From assembly GCF_024713975.1 (NCBI RefSeq), contig NC_091093.1:19713501-19777500 (forward strand): a stretch of 64,000 bases of DNA, written 5' to 3'. Origin of the DNA: Paralichthys olivaceus (lineage: Eukaryota > Chordata > Actinopteri > Pleuronectiformes > Paralichthyidae). Both the position numbers and the translations under genes were made by a program. Of this stretch, positions 10,926-22,669 are shown piece after piece. The notes beneath the pieces were generated by a model that had not been told where the DNA came from, did not search any database, and worked only from the letters and a program-made list of their open reading frames with translations. Every line of letters starts with the position of its first letter. The stretch's first letter is position 1.

Positions 10926-13900
10926 CTGCACAGAAATGTGTGTTTGTGTGATCTGAACTGGTAGGAAAGCTTATGATGTAAAGCTCCATCCTCAGCTTCT
11001 ACATAAGCAACACAATACATCGTGTCTGAGCGTCTAGACACACAATTCTACAAACCTGTAGCCACAGTTGCCCTGGATAGAGACTAGACAGTCTTTGAGT
11101 GAGGTGACCAGGGCTTGACAGCGTTCATCTCCATACACTCTGGACTGCTTAATGATGGCAATGGCAGTCAACAGAGTCTCCATTGCTACCCGCAGGTCTC
11201 CTGTATCAGCAATAAAAAGAGATTAGATATTAAAGACATTACCTTGTAAGTAGTTAAGCGATTCAAAGCTGCTAGGTTTATGTTAATAACTAAATTTGGA
11301 TGACATTTACCTGCACATGTAAGTGCTGTTATGACAAAAAGAAAATTCAAGCACTCACTTCCATTTGGACGTAAGCTACAAAAAGATTGGGAATTAATAT
11401 AAGTTGGTTGTGATTCACCTTAGTCCAGCAAAATGTTGACAATTAAATTAGTTTCACTCCAATTATACAACTATCATATGCTGAATTACATAGTTAATAG
11501 CAAAATTGATTTTCAGACATGAACACATCCAGCAATGAAGTAAAACCAGAGTCTAACACAGATGAAAAACATTACCTCCAACACCAACATCCAGAAAGGT
11601 ATCGCAAACTCAGCTACTATTTGAACTTCATATTTTAAACAGAAAATCTTAATTTGCATATGCTTCCATACCAGTTAAAGTCATGATAAAAATCATGTTT
11701 CTTTTGATCAGCATTTCAATGTATTTATAGAATTAAGAAATCTAAATGTTGTCCCAGCAACTCTGTGGACCACAGATCAAAGAAAGGCATGTTCACACAG
11801 CATTGAATGTTGGTGGTTCATGTAAAATCATCTCTGCTACATCTCCTCAGTCAGGTCCTGACGGAATAGTGGCCAGATGGAACCACCAAGAATAAAAGGC
11901 ATGTACCTGGAGTTTACTGAAAATGAATTAAACAAGCTTGTGAGCATGTGTAGCTGATTGCCAGCTCTATTAATTAACCCATTAATGTTCTATATCTGTC
12001 TGAAAACCATCACTATTCATCAACTAATTACTATAATTCCTGTTGTGAAATGGTATGATTTGCATATTATGCTACATTAATACATGTCAGTGGGACTAAG
12101 CATAAAACTCAATTTATCCCCCATATGGCAGCCAGCCATAAGTAAGGACCTGTCCTCTCCCAACATGGCATATTAAGTTCTGTGTTCAGTCTTCCACTTG
12201 ACAGAATCCACTGCTGTGCTTACCAGCTGTTGCTCCAGACACAGCCTTGGAGATGGCACTGCTGGCAACGGCTCTATTTCTGTTCATCAGCTCCTCAAAA
12301 TCTCCATCTGTACTTTGAGGTGTCTGTCTGAAAAACGAACAGATTGTTTTCATACTGACTAACAGAATTATTTAACCACAAACAAGTCAACACTTAAATA
12401 ATTATGTATTTTCAGAAATATTATTACAATCTGAATCTTTATTTGCTTTATTATATTTGCTGTGTTTTATTATATGCACATATTCTCTTGTATTTGTCTC
12501 TGGATCCTGGTCTTTTGCTGCTTAAACGATCCACTGTCCACAATAATATTGTTAAACTTTTAATTTACTGTCAGTAATAGCTTAACATTAAATATAGAAT
12601 GTTTTCTCACTTTTGTTGGCTGTAAGCTTTGCTGCTGTGCCCGTCTTGTCCCGGGGGGAAGAACGCTGGATTTAAATGTAGACTAGGAGGTGGTTGGCTA
12701 TGAATGTGGGGTGGATGAGGAGGGAATAAAGGGGGTGGCATGGGTGGTGGGACGTTTGGAAGCATATGTGGGAAGTGAGGATGAGGATGAGGGTGACCGA
12801 GGAAAGGGCTGGGTAATGAGGGAAACACGTGTGGATGCGAATGTGGTCGAAAAAGTGGAGGTATAGGGGGAGGGATGGGCTCCTGTGATAATAATGAAGG
12901 AATCTTTTCTGAAGCATCGTCCTTGGAATCTTTGGAATTCACGCGAAGGGGCATACCTGTTGAGAACACATTGTTATAGCCAACATTGTAGCATTTTGCA
13001 ATTTAAGTTACAAAGTATTTTCTTCAGATTGCGGCGCTCTTACGTTTATTTGCTATGTCCTCAAACACAGTGAGGTTCTGTCGAGTGGCAAAGCGACAGT
13101 CAAGCTTTTCCCCATTCAGTTTACATTGCGGTATTTTTTCCAACAATATTTTGAATGACTCTTCTGAGGTCACCACCACCTCTGCATAGCTGCATTACAG
13201 AGCAGAAGAAATAATACATGAACGGCTCCACCACAGAAGATGACAAGCGCAAGCGCACACACAAAATAACACACATACACACACGATTGGTAAAAGCTCA
13301 CCCTCTTGACTGGCCATTAACTCTGTTCTCAGCAAATTTGATCTCTCTGATGTCCCTCACACCCAAGTTTTGGGCCAATCCTGTGATGTCTTTGTCAGAT
13401 GTCCACTGCAAGTAGGGGAAGAGAAAATGACAGGAGGGAAGGGAATCACGTGTGTTTGTTGCAGAAACAGAAATTGAGCTGACTTACAGGGAATGAGTCA
13501 TACTGTACTGAGCTTAGGCAAAAATCATAGCTGTAGCAACACCAAATAAAAAAAATCACTTTATTAATAAATTAATGAGAATTTTCTTGTACCAAGGTGT
13601 TGCACAGGCCTTAATATTTGTCATTCTGTTTGTTTATATTTTCATACTTGCGTCTAGCTACTGCTTATTTTAAGTCCATGGTCTGTTTCATTTCGACAAT
13701 GTTCTGGAAGCCCATGTTGACAAAACAACAAACATAGTACAATACCATAAACATGTAACCAACAGTAGAGTGACATTTACTCACCCAGGGGAAATTTCCA
13801 AAATATAATGACAGTCTCTTCTCTGAATTCCCTCCTTTCTGAGTTTGTCCTTCTGTTAATTGTGCCTCCTCTTTAGCTGAATTCTCCTCAGATGCAACAC

Positions 13901-15164
13901 TTTTAGTGACGTTCTGGTACTGATCCACTGAGCCAGTCAGTACAGCATCATAGAGTTCATTTGCTTCAGCAATTCTGTCCAAATCCTATACAGAAGAAAA
14001 AATAATGACAAAGTCAACATGCTGTTATACAGTGTATCTCAATGTGCAGAGCATTGATAAACAAACTGCAACCAGAAGAAATACAAATCCTAGGTTTCAG
14101 CTCAAAGAAGTGTGGACTGACTTGATAATTCCTATATTTTCTGGGACTGGCATCTACCCCAGAAATTTTGGAAGACCATAAAGTGAAAGAAAAGGAATAC
14201 TGACATTATCCAGTAAATATACTGTCTTTTTGATTTCAGATAGAGTAGTGTTAATGACAGTGACCACAAATATATGTTATGCAAACTAATAGAAGTAACA
14301 ATTCTCTCAGCAGACTTAACTCTATGGACTGAAATACTGAAAAATGACTATACAATGTAAAAAATACCAAGTTAATGGTTTAGGAACATGGTTCAGTTAA
14401 GGCTGGGTGATATGGCTAAAAATTGCACCAAGATGAAGAAGTTAAAGACCGTTTTTAAAATATACAGCAATCATATATATGAGATGATATCTTTATTTTG
14501 CAGAGCCCTGGTTGGAAATGTGTTGAAGAGGTGCTGATGCAACTATATGGTCATTTCAGTGGCAGCCGTTTGTGATGCTGTTGAACCATAATGTTATGCT
14601 GAACAGGTGTTCCTATTATTCCGTCCACACCATTCAAATTCAATGAGGGTGAAAGTAACATCAGACATCTCTTTGTATGATGCAGTTCAATCGCACCATG
14701 AATTGCAGCTTCCATATTGATAATGACGTAACAAGAACTCATCATGATAACCTCAATAAAAGAGGTTGTTGTTCTTGCACAGCATTAGTTTTAGCTGAGT
14801 GTTCCTAACAAACTGACAACTGAGTGTAAGGCAGCACAACTTTAAACAGGACGGGCTGAGGTGACATTGAACCTGAGAGTGTTTGCAATGGGAGGCATCG
14901 ACTGTAGATTAGTTATGATTGAACACTTTCTAACTGTGTCCACTGTGGTAACACAGATGTATCTTAACCTTCTCTGCAACACAATTCACACAGGCGTCTA
15001 GTGGAAGGATGCATTTAAATCCAACGTTGCTGCACGCATCCGTCCATTGTGCTGCGAGTAACACATGTAAACATCAGTCTCACCTCTTTGTTTCGATGCT
15101 CATTACTGTACATGTCTGTCCGCTTGGAGGTACTTGGTCCGGCTGCAGCCGCAGGAGCAGCCAT
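10697..15164 (-). CDS. cpsf7: Cleavage factor Im 59-kDa subunit (CPSF7-like), eight coding exons
   Basis: The exons in order of transcription are 15084-15164, 13785-13985, 13302-13405, 13044-13189, 12611-12956, 12224-12327, 11056-11200 and 10697-10925. All have GT-AG borders and compatible phases, and they give 451 residues (human CPSF7 is about 471). The order is a short acidic N-terminus with an ELYDAVLTG element, one RRM (about residues 87-165, with [26 protein letters not shown] and [15 protein letters not shown]), a Pro/His-rich linker ending [10 protein letters not shown], a helical block ([20 protein letters not shown], then a segment ending [20 protein letters not shown]), and an Arg/Asp/Glu/Ser-rich tail. 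This is the CPSF6/CPSF7 plan; these proteins pair with NUDT21 to select poly(A) sites in the nucleus. Adjacency to a divergent sdhaf2 matches human CPSF7. Oddities are the loss of the usual DLIDIYADEEF start and the His-rich linker; it may be one of two fish copies. Confidence 0.93.
12611..12956 (-). CDS. cpsf7: cpsf7 linker exon, Pro/His-rich
   Basis: It opens with [14 protein letters not shown], matching the family's KRIPPRAHSRDSSDS region just after the RRM. It continues as a long Pro-rich stretch with many HP/PH pairs and ends at [10 protein letters not shown], the hallmark of CPSF6 and CPSF7 linkers. Histidines replace much of the Gly/Pro repeat seen in mammals. Confidence 0.9.
13044..13985 (-). 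CDS. cpsf7: cpsf7 exons encoding the RRM
   Basis: Three exons (13785-13985, 13302-13405 and 13044-13189) carry the RRM. The WW pair of the first strand is split by the first intron, as W|W. The RNP-1-like part reads NGQSRGYAEVVV across the second junction. Together they cover the RNA-binding and NUDT21-contacting fold of the family. Confidence 0.92.
14540..14830 (-). repeat. Second copy of the TTATTAGGTACACC-type repeat
   Basis: The phrases GCATTAGTTTTAGCTGAGTG and CTGACAACTGAGTG are the diverged reverse complement of the element at 7970-8080. It lies inside cpsf7 intron 1. This copy appears longer than the other. Confidence 0.55.
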
Positions 15165-15898
15165 CCCGTGGGCCTAGAATGATCCAACCGAAGGCACAGC
15201 AGCGAGTTCTATAGTAGTAATGTTTTATAACTTTCTAAGTAATCGCAACATGAACACTCTGTTGGAAATTGAATAAGAGTGCATGCGGACAACAGGTGAA
15301 CCGCCGGGGTTCAGGTATTAGCTGCTAACGTTTCGCCTGGTTTCTACCGTTAGCTAACGTTGCGCTCGAGCCCGCAAAACATGAAAATATATTTTAAAAA
15401 GATAGATATGACAAGCCGAGAGTACGACAAGCGAACACAAGTTAATACATAATGTTTAATGAAAGCTTTGAAAGTAAATTCACAGTATTTCATGTGTGAG
15501 TTCACCCACGAGGGCTATCTAGCTAGTATATGTTCGCTCCTTCCTCAGCTAGTGCTAATGTTGCTACTCTGAACGCCGGAGTGTGTCAAGGCGTTTGATC
15601 CGGCAGACAACAACAATCTTCATTTGGTTCCGCTTTGTCAAGCCATTCGATTAATGACGTTTAGTTGGAATTTTATTTTGTATTAATTGCTAAATGAAAT
15701 TATACAACCCATAAATAAACTATTATACAAACTAACAAGTATATTCTGGTTTAAAGTGTTACCTCATCAACATGGCGCGTTGTGTGCGCTGCGTTAAATC
15801 GTCCCCCGGTGCGTTTCCCCTTGACTTGAGAGCAGCTTGTGTAACTCCTGTGTTGTGAGTCTGACCCAGGAGCAGCTTCACCTTCTTCAGATTTCAAA
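15165..15898. promoter_or_regulatory. Bidirectional cpsf7/sdhaf2 promoter
   Basis: Only 734 bases separate the cpsf7 ATG (minus) from the sdhaf2 ATG (plus). The interval includes CpG-containing patches, the perfect palindrome CGTTAGCTAACG at 15348-15359, GTTCCGC (ETS-like on the minus strand) near 15630, and an ACATGGCGCG (YY1-like) near 15770. From memory the human CPSF7 and SDHAF2 genes are also head to head with start sites very close, so a shared promoter is probably ancestral. Factor binding is inferred. Confidence 0.75.
15348..15359. promoter_or_regulatory. CGTTAGCTAACG palindrome
   Basis: A perfect 12-bp palindrome in the cpsf7/sdhaf2 promoter, sharing its GTTAGCTAAC core with the site at 8429-8440 downstream of the polr2l first exon. 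Confidence 0.5.
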
Positions 15899-18800
15899 AT
15901 GCTGTCGTCCGTCATTGCCAAGAAAGTGAGTCACGAAGTCTTCCTTTGATTAACTTAGTACATTTGCTGATGAAGGTTCCTGTGTTGAAGCTGCGGTGAC
16001 GAACACGTCGAGGACTGTTCAGAGCGGTGAAGCTCGATTCAATGTTTTAGTGGGATATTATTGTGTTGAAGCAGCTGTATCTTAATGTCGGACATGTCTC
16101 GTGTTCAGCTCAGTGTAGTTAAGGTGCAGACTGTGTTTTGTGTGTTGCTGGAGGACAGTTGTACAACAGGACAGCGTTTGATTGACGTTTATGTAACCTC
16201 CTCTCTGTCTGGAGTTTAAGGTTTAAATGTAGAGGAAAAACACTTTGAACCACATCATTCATAGAAGAAGAGGCAAATCCTACTGTTTTATTGTTTAGTC
16301 AATGAATTCAAAACTTAAGCAGTTTAATATTCAAACCAAAATCAACTTAAAGACAGAAATATCAGTAAAAGTAGCAGTAAAAACATTCGTCTGCAAACTG
16401 TATGGCAGGTCCTGTACATATTGGTTTTATTTGCAGGAAGAAGGAAGAAAGGTCAGGGAATGTAATACCAAATAGATTTTGTTTTGACAAATACAAAGAA
16501 ATAAAATGTGTAATTACTATTCCCCTTCTCAGCAAATATAAATACTGTTATGTTACAGTAAATAAAATAATACTGATAATTGATCAAATTAAAACAGCAA
16601 AATACAGTTCTTAAAAGCATTATTTACCATTAACTGTAAGCCTTCATCTTTATCTTATAAAATGTATAATATTTGAAACATAAAAGGGAACTCTTGTGTA
16701 TTTTATGTAAGGTCCCGTACAGATAAGCACCTAGTTACATAAATGATGTATTCATTTGAAATACCTGAGACACAATCTTAAAGAAAACCATCAGGTGATG
16801 GGGGAACAACAAAGAGAGAAACTGTATGTTCTGCATTTTCAGGAGGTTTTCAGCAGTGACTTGTTTGACTCTGATGATTTTGTGTAACACAAGGCACTGG
16901 TGTTAATTTAAACTGGTGTTTTTGTTTGCCGTCAGCTGGTGACAGGGATGTGCCAAGCAGCATTGAGACCAGCAGTCACAGGGCTATTATCATCTCGTGG
17001 TTACCGTGGCGACTCGCCAGATGACACCAGGGGTGACCTGATTGAGATCCCTTTGCCGCCTTGGGAGGAGAACCCAAGTGAAACCACTGACATCAAGAAA
17101 CGCAGACTTCTTTATGAGAGCCGCAAGAGGGGCATGTTGGAGAACTGCATTCTGCTCAGGTGGTTAAACTGTACTGAGCGGCTTATGAAAGTTGTTAACT
17201 CAACTAGCTTTTCAAGTTTCCTTTATTCCCCTCAAAGTTTATAAGTTGGACAATTAACCAGATGATTACCCATATCTTTAACTTTCCATTCAGAGAAAAG
17301 GCTCAGACTCAATCGAATCTTCCATCTGTTTTACAGCCTATTTGCAAAGCGATACCTGAACACGATGAATGAGAACCAGCTGCGGCAGTACGACAGACTG
17401 ATAAATGAACCGAGCAACGACTGGGATATCTACTATTGGGCAACAGGTGAGAGAATAGCGCTGTTTCTCCTCAAACCCGTAATGTTGCCTGTACAATCTC
17501 ATGCAATAATGCCATTATAATGCACCAAAGCAAAACATAAACATAAACTCTAGTCCAGAGTAAGTTCAAGCACTAACAGGAATTTGGATACTCTGCAACA
17601 TTAGAATCTTTAATGACATTTCAGCTATGCAATATTCATGTTTACTCAAGTTGCAAATATCAAATATTTACTTTGACTTGTTGTTTTGTACTAACGGAGA
17701 CAAATAAATCTCACATACTCATTTTGAATTCAGTCACTAACACTGCTAAATGGGGAAAACTCCAGTGGGCATAATAGTTAATAAGGGATTTTTTATTGGC
17801 AATCATTCATGGTCACTGGTCCAGAAATAATGAACAGCTCAGCTTACAAATGAACTTCAATTCTGGAAGTTTGTTAGTCGTTACTTTTGCCTCAGACTTC
17901 ACTCTGGGAGCTTATTCATTGTCCCAAGATAATTTACGATTTTATTCTAGTAATTTTCTCTTCATTTTACTTCAGCTATGTATTTGTTTCATTGTGGATT
18001 ACAGCTGAACAACACAATCAGTGTGAGAGCAGCATGAACACATCCACCTGCAGCACCACTCTGGAAAACCAAACAAAAAAAAGTGGCAGGCAGTTTAACT
18101 TCATTGAGACAAATAGTAACATTACATTCATTGTGTTGTTTCCATTTTTTAAATAAATAAACAGAGACGTTTCAAGGTCAAACACATAGTCTCTTAAGAT
18201 AAGCCTTGAAAGATCCCTTTACTGTTAGAGATGAGGAAAGCATTTGATTTAGTGTAGAGCACGTTCAGACGTGCACTGAGCACAAATGTTAGTTGCTCCT
18301 GATGTTTTCCGGTCCCTGTTTGCCAGTCCCTTATTAAAATGACCAGAAAATGTCAGAGTTAGCTCACATGAGAATACAGCAGTGAAATTCACAGCGAATG
18401 AGTGAGCATTATTGACAACATTTTTAACATATGGTACAAAATTAGAAGAATACAAATATCTCAGAATGAAAAAGAGGTGCTGTACATGTAGAAGACGTCA
18501 GCAAGGATGTCAACTTAAGACAACAAAATTCAAGGACTTGACGATAAGGGTCGACACTGGTGTTGATATGCTAAAAACGAAAAAACACATGATCTCTGTA
18601 GCAGAATAGGACCTAATGTTCCGGACATTTTCTGGAATTCATGTCTGAAAAGGGCGTATGAGAGACAAAAGAAACTAATATCTTCAACAGAGAAGCTGTA
18701 TTGTCTTTTTGTCCTTGAAGGACTCAGAGTTCCCTCTTCCAATTACTATATCACAAAATGAAACAAATACAAACGTTCATGTGCATTATTGTGATTTAAA

Positions 18801-19094
18801 AAAATCATGTCTGAATCAGCCTCCTGGTGTGGTGTCCCCTGTGTCTCATAAAAATGTTCCTGCATAAAATAAAGAATCTTAAGTTTCACTTTGCTTTGCT
18901 AGTTTTTGAAGAAGATCGGTTTGAAACAGAGAATGATGCAACATAATTTCTGTCTGCTTACAGATGCTCAGCCCACTCCTGAAGTTTACCAAGGAGAGAT
19001 CATGGATATGTTGAAGGAGTTCACAAAGAACCGCAACCACGAGCAGAGGTTAGATGCTCCCAGCTTGGAGTATCTGGAAAAGGAAAGTCAATGA
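15899..19094 (+). CDS. sdhaf2: Succinate dehydrogenase assembly factor 2 (SDH5), mitochondrial
   Basis: The four coding exons are 15899-15925, 16936-17159, 17337-17446 and 18964-19094, in frame with GT-AG borders. They give 163 residues (human about 166). The first roughly 35 residues (MLSSVIAKK, then a basic Ala/Leu-rich part with SSRGYRGD) look like a mitochondrial presequence. The core has [10 protein letters not shown], then [18 protein letters not shown], which contains the RGxxE signature of the Sdh5/SdhE family. The Gly in that motif corresponds to human Gly78, changed in hereditary paraganglioma. [10 protein letters not shown] and [10 protein letters not shown] complete the five-helix domain. 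The protein promotes covalent FAD attachment to SDHA in the matrix during complex II assembly. It is divergent from cpsf7. I see no damage to the reading frame. Confidence 0.97.
18255..18610 (+). repeat. Dispersed repeat family (GATGTCAACTT type), copy 1
   Basis: Shares GATGTCAACTT...ACAACAAAATTC with copies at about 31000-31470 and 42570-43010. It lies in sdhaf2 intron 3. Assignment rests on similarity between the copies in this window. Confidence 0.5.
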
Positions 19095-19464
19095 GGTACG
19101 AGGCACCACGGACCTCCTCAGAGACTGATTCATGGTGGAGCACTGAGTGGACGTCAGTGTTGTATTCCTCCAGAAAACTCCTTGGGAAGTCAGCTGTGTT
19201 TCTGAGGAGTGCAAAATATTCACTTAACACTTTACTGTCCTGTGATTAGAGGGAGAGTTAGATTCAAGGGAAGTTTGCGTGTGGGAGGACCATGTTAGGA
19301 AAGTGTCATGAATATTTTGCATTAATTGTATTATAACTGTATGTTTTACGACTGTAAATTAAAAACTGCTCAATGGGATGCATCATGGGAAAGCCAGCTT
19401 TCAGCAATGGACACAAGCTGTACAATGATCTCACTGTGCCTATTACACACATTATGGGTTGTTA

Positions 19465-19470
19465 AATAAA
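19465..19470 (+). promoter_or_regulatory. sdhaf2: sdhaf2 polyadenylation signal
   Basis: Canonical AATAAA 371 bases after the stop codon, followed by TG-rich sequence (TGTGTGTGTTG) about 20 bases on, as expected for a downstream element. Confidence 0.75.
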
Positions 19471-21880
19471 TGTTGATCCACTACTGTTTTCTGTGTGTGT
19501 TGTTTTCTCTGTTTTACCACAAGGTCAGGTCACATGACAGGAGGATGCCATGTTAAACACCATGCACGTGTTACATAATGATGGTTTCGTTGCCTGCTGT
19601 GTCTGTTATTGGACACCAGATGGAAGCAGATCACTTTATTTCCAGTCAAACTGAAGCACATGCTCATCTGTGTGTCTGTGGCAAATAGGTCACCTGTAAC
19701 CTTCACATATATCACATGTGCTAAATCTTTCATGCAGGTTACAGTGTGAACATGTCAGCTGACATATTTATTTGAATGGTCATCTGCTGAGAATCTTAAT
19801 GCAATGATGACAAAAAAGTAAAGATTGAATGAAAGGGATATTAACCTTGGAAAGGGCGTGTGTTTTTATTTTAGCTTTGATAAAACAAAGCATCGATTAA
19901 AACTTTTGTGGAGCAGATTTGTAAATTAAACTGTATATGTTTTTGCTCACAGCCATTGACACAAGGTCGAATTTCTCTCCTCCACTGGATTGGTGTGTGC
20001 GTTCATGTTGACAATGAGGAAGATTTCTTGCCTCGTTGTGTGTCATGTCGGTTCACTGGAACCTTGTACTGAGAGCATAAGGGAAATGCCCTCTGGCCAG
20101 GAGATGTGCACAGAATCTCAAAACAGACGACAAGCCTGCTTGTGTACACCCGTTGAATTATAATGTGCATGATATACGACCAAGGTGTTACACAAACACT
20201 GCAGTGCTACACATATGACACAAATGGTCATGTGTGTTCATTCTAAATCCTTTGGGGAACATATGTTGAGTAAGAATCCCCATCTTCAATTTTTGTTTAT
20301 TTCATCTCATCCTAAAATAGAGCGAGGTGATGTCAGAAGGGTTCCCCTCTGTGTGTTCTCTGCTCCTCTGCCATCTGTCTCACCAAACACATTAATCACC
20401 GGTGGCATGTACAATAGGTGCAGTCACTATTAAGGTATTAGTACTTTGCTTGATTAGCTCTATTTTTTTCTTGAATTTTTACATCATATTTTTGATGATT
20501 AAATGTTGATTGAACATATCTTGTATAAAAGTAGTTAAAACGAGCTACAACATCCATCAAAAACAATAAAATGCTGCTCATACATTAATGCAACATAATA
20601 AAATGTGCATAATAAGTCACAATGGGCATTTTGTTTGCAGAATAAGTATTTTTTAAATATTACATCAGTATATTTTTCTGCTCAAATTTCTGTTCATTCA
20701 TTTTAGAAGGAATTCAAAGTCATTTATTTTTGATGGATTTTCACATTGTTTTATTGTTATAAGTAAAGGATTTATATATGTCCTATTTTCTAATCATAAT
20801 ACATAATAAGAATAAACTGTGACTTTGAAAGGTCTGAAAAGGATCAGATTGTGTAACCCAACAGTGTGTAAATGCTCTGCACTATAACTTACTCTTTATT
20901 TGACAGTATGTGAACCAATGCTGGTTGTCACAATTTCCTGCCTTTAAGAGAGAAAGAAAAAGAGTCACCTATGGATCCCACGGAAGGGGGATGCACAATT
21001 CACATATTTATTGCTCTGAGGGTTGTTTAGATTGTATATTCATCAGCTGCCCCCGCACACCCACTGTGCCTATCTGGAGCCCGGTGCTCCTGTCATCCTC
21101 CACTGCTGCTCGCTGTGTCGTGACAGTTCTCTGTTTTATCCACAGCTCTGCCGTCACCTTCAGCTCCCCTCGAATTTCAATCTCATGTTCACTGGTATCG
21201 TCTCTCTCTCGACCTCCACCAACAGCATCCCCAGCTTTCATCATGTCTTCCCATGTGTGCTGGAGATGAGTCGTGAGAAGAAGTGTTAGGAGACCTGCTC
21301 CTGCTGGTTGGGAGAGAAAAGGAAGGTTGTCATGTTTGAATTTATGAAGTGTTAGATAAGTTGACAGATCAAACATCGACCCTCTCTCAACATCACGCTC
21401 AGAAATGATCTTGTGTTGAATATGTAAAACATAATGTCTGGAGGCAGAGCAGCCAATTTCCTTAACTCTAGTTATCAATATATTTTTTTATGATTCATTA
21501 AATACTTTTAGTCCTATTTCCTACTGAAGTGCAGTCATTATTGGCCAGTAGAGGGCGGTATAGTGCGACATCCCCTACATGAGAAGAATTGCAGAGACCT
21601 TCTTTAAAAAATGAATATAACTAGCAAATAGGCCACTTAGCAACATATAATATCATTTAAATGAGTTAAATATTTAGTTAATTTACTGAATCCTGGGCAG
21701 CCAGAAGTGAACATGATTAAATTATTGAATAAAGTTGTTGAACTTTATTTTAACGTGAGCTTATTTTTATGTGAAATAGCACAATAAAGCCGAGGATCTG
21801 AAGACTCCACTGTGGAGCAACTCTCGAATGAATCTTTCTGGCCTGAAGACAGAATGTAAAACAAGCTTATAAAAAATTCA
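19471..21880. other. Intergenic DNA between sdhaf2 and syt7
   Basis: No coding exon is recognised. The 156-residue minus-strand frame at 21008-21478 resembles nothing I know and has no splice or start context. Human PPP1R32 and LRRC10B would be expected here by synteny, but no leucine-rich-repeat frame is present. A short CCAGTAGAGGGCGGTA phrase near 21545 is typical of repeat-derived sequence. Confidence 0.5.
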
Positions 21881-22657
21881 TATCAATACCAGACCAGGAG
21901 CATTTTTGTTTTATATACACATTTATATTATATACACTGTACAGAGCTCAAAAAAATAAATGGTCGATATTTAACATTGTGCACTCCACAGATGTGTGAC
22001 TACAAAGAGAAAAGGGAGTGAAAGAAGGGACTGAGTCATACCAAGGACAGACAGATATCAACATCCCCAGTAAATACTGATACTTGTTTCTCTTTTTTTC
22101 ATACAGGACACTTCACATCATTTGTACAGTATATAAATTAAAATGTTGCTGGTTAACCTCTCTTTGTCTCAAGCAGAACGCCCAAAATCAGAAATACAAG
22201 CTTGTCCACTAAAATTTACCAGTGTTTGGCCAGTGATGAGTGTAGAAATATGATTCTATTTGCATTCCTTAAAACTGAAACATACCAAACCCTGACTGAT
22301 ATTTAAGCAATATTTAAGTTGCATTGCTTGAGGTGACTTTCATTAAGCCTTTGGAATGTAATGCTTTGTCAGCAGCACTCTCAGTAATGCCTTGTTTAAC
22401 ACACAGGGCCGTCAGCACAGACAGAAGACCGTGTTCCTGGTTATTTTGGGATGCTCCAATGCTTGGCTCTGACCTGAGATGTAGCTAACAGTGATGCAAA
22501 GAGGTGATGATTATCTCCTGTCACCTTTTTTTTTCTCTCCCCCCTCCCTGACACTCGGAAAGGGGGCACATATGGTGAGGAGCAAGGCGTGGCAGGGTTT
22601 ATAAGGCACACACAGAACACTTTGTGCCAGAAAGCATGTGTGCACAACAGGGGTGTT

Positions 22658-22669
22658 GGGGGGGGGGGG
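22658..22669. repeat. Poly(G) run of 12
   Basis: Uninterrupted G12 on the plus strand, hence C12 in the syt7 sense strand. A G13 run lies at 57644-57656. Confidence 0.9.

Noticed and set aside
10727..10964. Plus-strand Ser/Pro/Arg-rich frames
   Set aside because: They are antisense shadows of the repetitive Arg/Asp/Glu/Ser tail of cpsf7.
21008..21478. 156-codon minus-strand frame
   Set aside because: No recognisable domain, poor start context, no splice partners, and an overlapping plus-strand frame of similar quality.
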